Both the position numbers and the translations under genes were made by a program. Of a stretch of 9,029 nucleotides of DNA, positions 7,239 to 9,029 are shown piece by piece. The stretch comes from an uncultured Lachnospiraceae bacterium (GTDB lineage Bacteria > Bacillota > Clostridia > Lachnospirales > Lachnospiraceae): contig CAJUJY010000096.1 of NCBI GenBank assembly GCA_910586555.1, forward strand, positions 1-9,029, given 5' to 3'. How positions within the stretch are numbered: position 1 is the first letter of the stretch; the number at the start of each line of letters is the position of its first letter. The notes beneath the pieces are model-generated. The model searched no databases. It saw only the letters and a list, made by a program, of their open reading frames with translations, and was not told where the DNA came from.

Positions 7239-7339
7239 ATTATATCCTCCTGGTTATATTAGTCAAGCAGATATACGCAATCCGCATTGCCTGCAAGCAG
7301 GTATTAATTACTAAATCCAACTGGAAATTAACATTATAT

Positions 7340-8395
7340 TTATTCAAATACAACACATGTCATTGACTGGTTCACAAACTGGCTGTTATAGTGTTCACCA
7401 TACCCTACAAGCCCTGCATGGCTGCCAAGCCTTGCCATAGATTCCAGATAAGGATTCATTTCATTGTTCTGGCTGAACAAAAGATAACGGAACAAACAGT
7501 TTACTGAAAATACTGCTGAGATATGTGGAAAATCCTGACGTATCTTCTGTATTGTACCTTCAACTACTTTTCTGTAATCCTGGAGTTCCAGAAGTATAAG
7601 TACATCTGAGTCGTTTACCTGCCTGTAACATGTAAGCGCACTGCCTTCTACAGCTTTAATTGATACAATGCATATATCCTTTCCGCTTAGTTTGCCAAAA
7701 GGGTTTTTAAATGTCTGTTCTGTAATATCCTTCTCCTGGATATTAAGAAGCTCCTGATAAACTTGTTTTGCCGGCCTTCCATTAAGCTTTCCAAGAAGGT
7801 ATCTGCTGCGGTCTGTTTCAGATGCAATAAGTTTATCCATATTTACTGGCCTGTAAATATTTTCCTTATATGCCTTGACTCTTCCGTTCATATTTTTTAC
7901 TAATGCATATGCAGCAGCATCATTATAAACCTTGCCATTAGCTGAAACTTTGCCAGCGTCCCCTGTTCCCCCGGTAAGGGAAATATTTTTCTTTTTAAGC
8001 ATACTGTAAACAGTTGTCAGCACACATGCATCATTCCCTGAACAGAAATCAATACATATAGTATTGTCCCCTGATGCCTTTAACACCTGCATATCCTTTT
8101 CTATGCGTTTTATATACTTTACAGGCATAACAGACACCTGTTCAAGCACATTAGCCACAGCCATAACACCATCTGTATATGCTATAATGCTTACACCCTG
8201 TTCCACAACCCTTGTATTATAACCCATGCCAATACAGCCTATGCTTGGAACTTTTGGAAACAATTTCTCAAGCTCTGCTACATGTTGTCCAAACTGGCTG
8301 CTATTTGATATAAGCATGATAAATCCAGGGTTTGATAATCCTCTTACGGCTTCTGCCAGAATCCCTCTCTGGCTCATTCCAAAAAACTGTTTCAT
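7340..8395 (-). CDS. FIST-domain sensory protein
   Basis: This 351-residue cytosolic protein has an N-terminal FIST domain (about residues 20-190) and a FIST_C domain (about 195-345). Recognisable pieces are IGCIGMGY (52-59), ICIDFCSG (113-120), LTGGTGDAGK (140-149) followed by NGKVYNDAAAYALVKN (153-168), a conserved cysteine region FSVNCLFR (296-303), and the terminal VGYGEHYNSQFVNQSMTCVVF (330-350). FIST proteins are intracellular ligand-binding sensors, proposed to bind small molecules such as amino acids. They often sit beside, or are fused to, chemotaxis and signalling modules. There is no signalling output domain in this polypeptide, so the neighbouring soluble chemoreceptor is its likely partner. 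The ATG at 8395 has AAGGAG upstream with seven-base spacing. It is the first gene of the three-gene sensory operon, transcribed away from the structured RNA. Confidence 0.88.
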   Translation of the reverse strand: MKQFFGMSQRGILAEAVRGLSNPGFIMLISNSSQFGQHVAELEKLFPKVPSIGCIGMGYNTRVVEQGVSIIAYTDGVMAVANVLEQVSVMPVKYIKRIEKDMQVLKASGDNTICIDFCSGNDACVLTTVYSMLKKKNISLTGGTGDAGKVSANGKVYNDAAAYALVKNMNGRVKAYKENIYRPVNMDKLIASETDRSRYLLGKLNGRPAKQVYQELLNIQEKDITEQTFKNPFGKLSGKDICIVSIKAVEGSALTCYRQVNDSDVLILLELQDYRKVVEGTIQKIRQDFPHISAVFSVNCLFRYLLFSQNNEMNPYLESMARLGSHAGLVGYGEHYNSQFVNQSMTCVVFE

Positions 8396-8459
8396 AGCTT
8401 ATCTCCTTATAAATATGCTTCTGTAGTTAATATCCCACCGCAACTAATTCTTTTCATAT

Positions 8460-8499
8460 AGAATAACCTATAAATGAAATTTCTGCAAGTAAATTTACT
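8460..8499 (-). promoter_or_regulatory. Candidate promoter and palindromic operator of the FIST operon
   Basis: On the minus strand TTGCAG (8488-8483) and TATTCT (8465-8460) are 17 bases apart, a weak housekeeping-type promoter about 65 bases before the ATG at 8395. A perfect 12-bp palindrome, AGTAAATTTACT at 8488-8499, abuts and touches the -35 element. That is a position from which a dimeric regulator could act. The promoter match is modest (3 of 6 and 4 of 6); the palindrome is seen directly. Confidence 0.35.
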
Positions 8500-8593
8500 A
8501 TATAACCCACGTCCGTTTCATAAACTTTTAATTGTGTGTAAACAAAAGATAATTTATAGTTATCCACGGTTTATTTTAAATGTGAGGTTAAAA

Positions 8594-8599
8594 TATTAT
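8594..8599 (+). promoter_or_regulatory. Candidate -10 box of the structured RNA
   Basis: TATTAT lies 5-6 bases before the G residues (8605-8606) at the start of the closing helix, the right distance for a transcription start there. The expected -35 position (about 8570-8576) is T-rich and a poor match. An alternative, TTGTGT at 8533-8538 with TATAGT at 8556-8561 (17-base spacing), would start the RNA about 35 bases earlier. Confidence 0.35.
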
Positions 8600-8601
8600 A
8601 C

Positions 8602-8778
8602 CCTGGCAAGTCCAAAGTAATCCTACAGGCAACCCGCTTCCGCTTGGACGGGTTCACGCAACGGCGCGTAAAACCTGTATGCTTCAAAGAAAAAATTTCT
8701 TTGAAGCATTTAAGACCAGGTTTAAACGCCGGCGGCCCCGTACAGTTGCCTTTTAGATTACATCTGGCCTTTGCCAGG
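8602..8778 (+). ncRNA. Structured noncoding RNA, class uncertain
   Basis: About 177 bases fold into a closed multi-stem structure. CCTGGCAA (8602-8609) pairs with TTGCCAGG (8771-8778). GTAATC (8617-8622) pairs with GATTAC (8756-8761). AGGCAAC (8627-8633) pairs with GTTGCCT (8745-8751). Inside, AACCCG (8631-8636) can pair with CGGGTT (8649-8654), and ACGC (8656-8659) with GCGT (8666-8669). AAACCTG (8671-8677) pairs with CAGGTTT (8717-8723) and is capped by a perfect 14-bp hairpin (8679-8692 with 8696-8709). The loop CCGCT (8640-8644) can pair with GGCGG (8731-8735) as a pseudoknot. GC content is well above the surroundings. A TATTAT at 8594-8599 and two G-U wobbles favour the plus strand. It does not resemble tmRNA, RNase P, SRP or 6S RNA. 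A raiA-type RNA is my leading but unproven guess. The 75-residue open frame over this region is a by-product. Confidence 0.75.
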
Positions 8779-9029
8779 AAATATACGTTTTGGCAGCTTA
8801 CAGGAATATTTCCTGTGGGTTTATCTGGGTTAATGGCATTATGCTATATCTGCATATATGGCAGTACTTAATAACAGTATAAAAATATCTTTTACATGGG
8901 ATATAAAAGTCTTTCGGATAAATATAAAATTTTATCAAAAAGTTAAAATACAAGCAAGAAAACTTTTAATTCCCATGGAACGTAGTAACATGCAGGCAGT
9001 TTTATATATTTTCTGTAAAAGGCACTATA
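8779..9029. other. AT-rich right edge, no gene seen
   Basis: No start codon with a ribosome binding site opens a convincing frame on either strand. A small hairpin at 8800-8816 (ACAGGAA, loop TAT, TTCCTGT) follows the structured RNA by about 20 bases but lacks a T-run, so it is at best a weak 3' end. A 12-bp palindrome ATAAAATTTTAT lies at 8924-8935. The region may be the leader of a gene beyond the window. Confidence 0.4.

Noticed and set aside
7239..7261. TTGACT-16-TATAAT on the minus strand just before the soluble chemoreceptor ATG
   Set aside because: The -10 box directly abuts the ATG and the spacer contains the ribosome binding site, so transcription would begin inside the gene. Probably coincidence.
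7277..7301. Two adjoining mini-hairpins (GCAAT/ATTGC and CCTG/CAGG) between the FIST and chemoreceptor genes
   Set aside because: Stems of 4-5 bp without a T-run cannot support a terminator or riboswitch call.
8560..8568. TTATCCACG, one mismatch from a DnaA box
   Set aside because: A single near-match in AT-rich DNA, with no cluster of boxes and no replication gene nearby, so chance is sufficient.
8644..8871. 75-residue plus-strand open frame
   Set aside because: It starts inside the hairpins of the structured RNA, has no good ribosome binding site, and its sequence resembles no protein family.

Overview
The window looks like a chromosomal segment of a low-GC anaerobic member of the Clostridia, most likely a Lachnospiraceae-type gut bacterium. 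This is inferred from the AT-rich base composition, strong GGAGG-type ribosome binding sites, an [FeFe]-hydrogenase-like protein, soluble chemoreceptors and an ECF sigma/ABC exporter operon. No transposase, integrase, phage gene, tRNA, rRNA or CRISPR array was seen.

Left part (1-876). A good extended -10 promoter (92-120) precedes a plus-strand gene (217-813) for a membrane-anchored DUF4230-type protein. A long hairpin (826-876) separates it from the convergent genes. Its wobble pairs show that it is folded best as minus-strand RNA, so it is probably the 3' end of the next operon.

Middle left (896-4042, minus strand, read from 4042 down). This is a tight four-gene operon: ECF-type sigma factor, polytopic membrane protein of unknown function, ABC ATPase and ABC-2 permease. 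The first two genes overlap by 8 bp and the other gaps are 15-17 bp. It is laid out like an extracytoplasmic stress or antimicrobial-peptide response operon in which a sigma factor controls an exporter or membrane-remodelling ABC system.

Middle right (4208-8395, minus strand, read from 8395 down). This is a three-gene cytosolic sensory module: a FIST-domain sensor protein, a soluble methyl-accepting chemotaxis protein without membrane segments, and a 653-residue fusion. The fusion joins a two-cluster ferredoxin domain, an [FeFe]-hydrogenase H-cluster domain, an additional four-cysteine Fe-S domain and a chemotaxis-receptor signalling hairpin. The cysteine used for proton relay in catalytic [FeFe]-hydrogenases is a proline here. 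The four H-cluster ligand cysteines are kept. This points to a hydrogen or redox sensor wired directly into the chemotaxis array. A clear intrinsic terminator (4137-4179) ends the module, and the fusion gene also has its own candidate promoter (6221-6249).

Right part (8396-9029). The divergent region holds a candidate promoter with a perfect 12-bp palindrome for the FIST gene, and then a strongly structured noncoding RNA (about 8602-8778). The RNA has a three-segment closing helix, several internal hairpins including a perfect 14-bp one, and a possible pseudoknot. I cannot assign its class with certainty; a raiA-type RNA is one hypothesis. The last 250 bases are AT-rich and contain no supportable gene.
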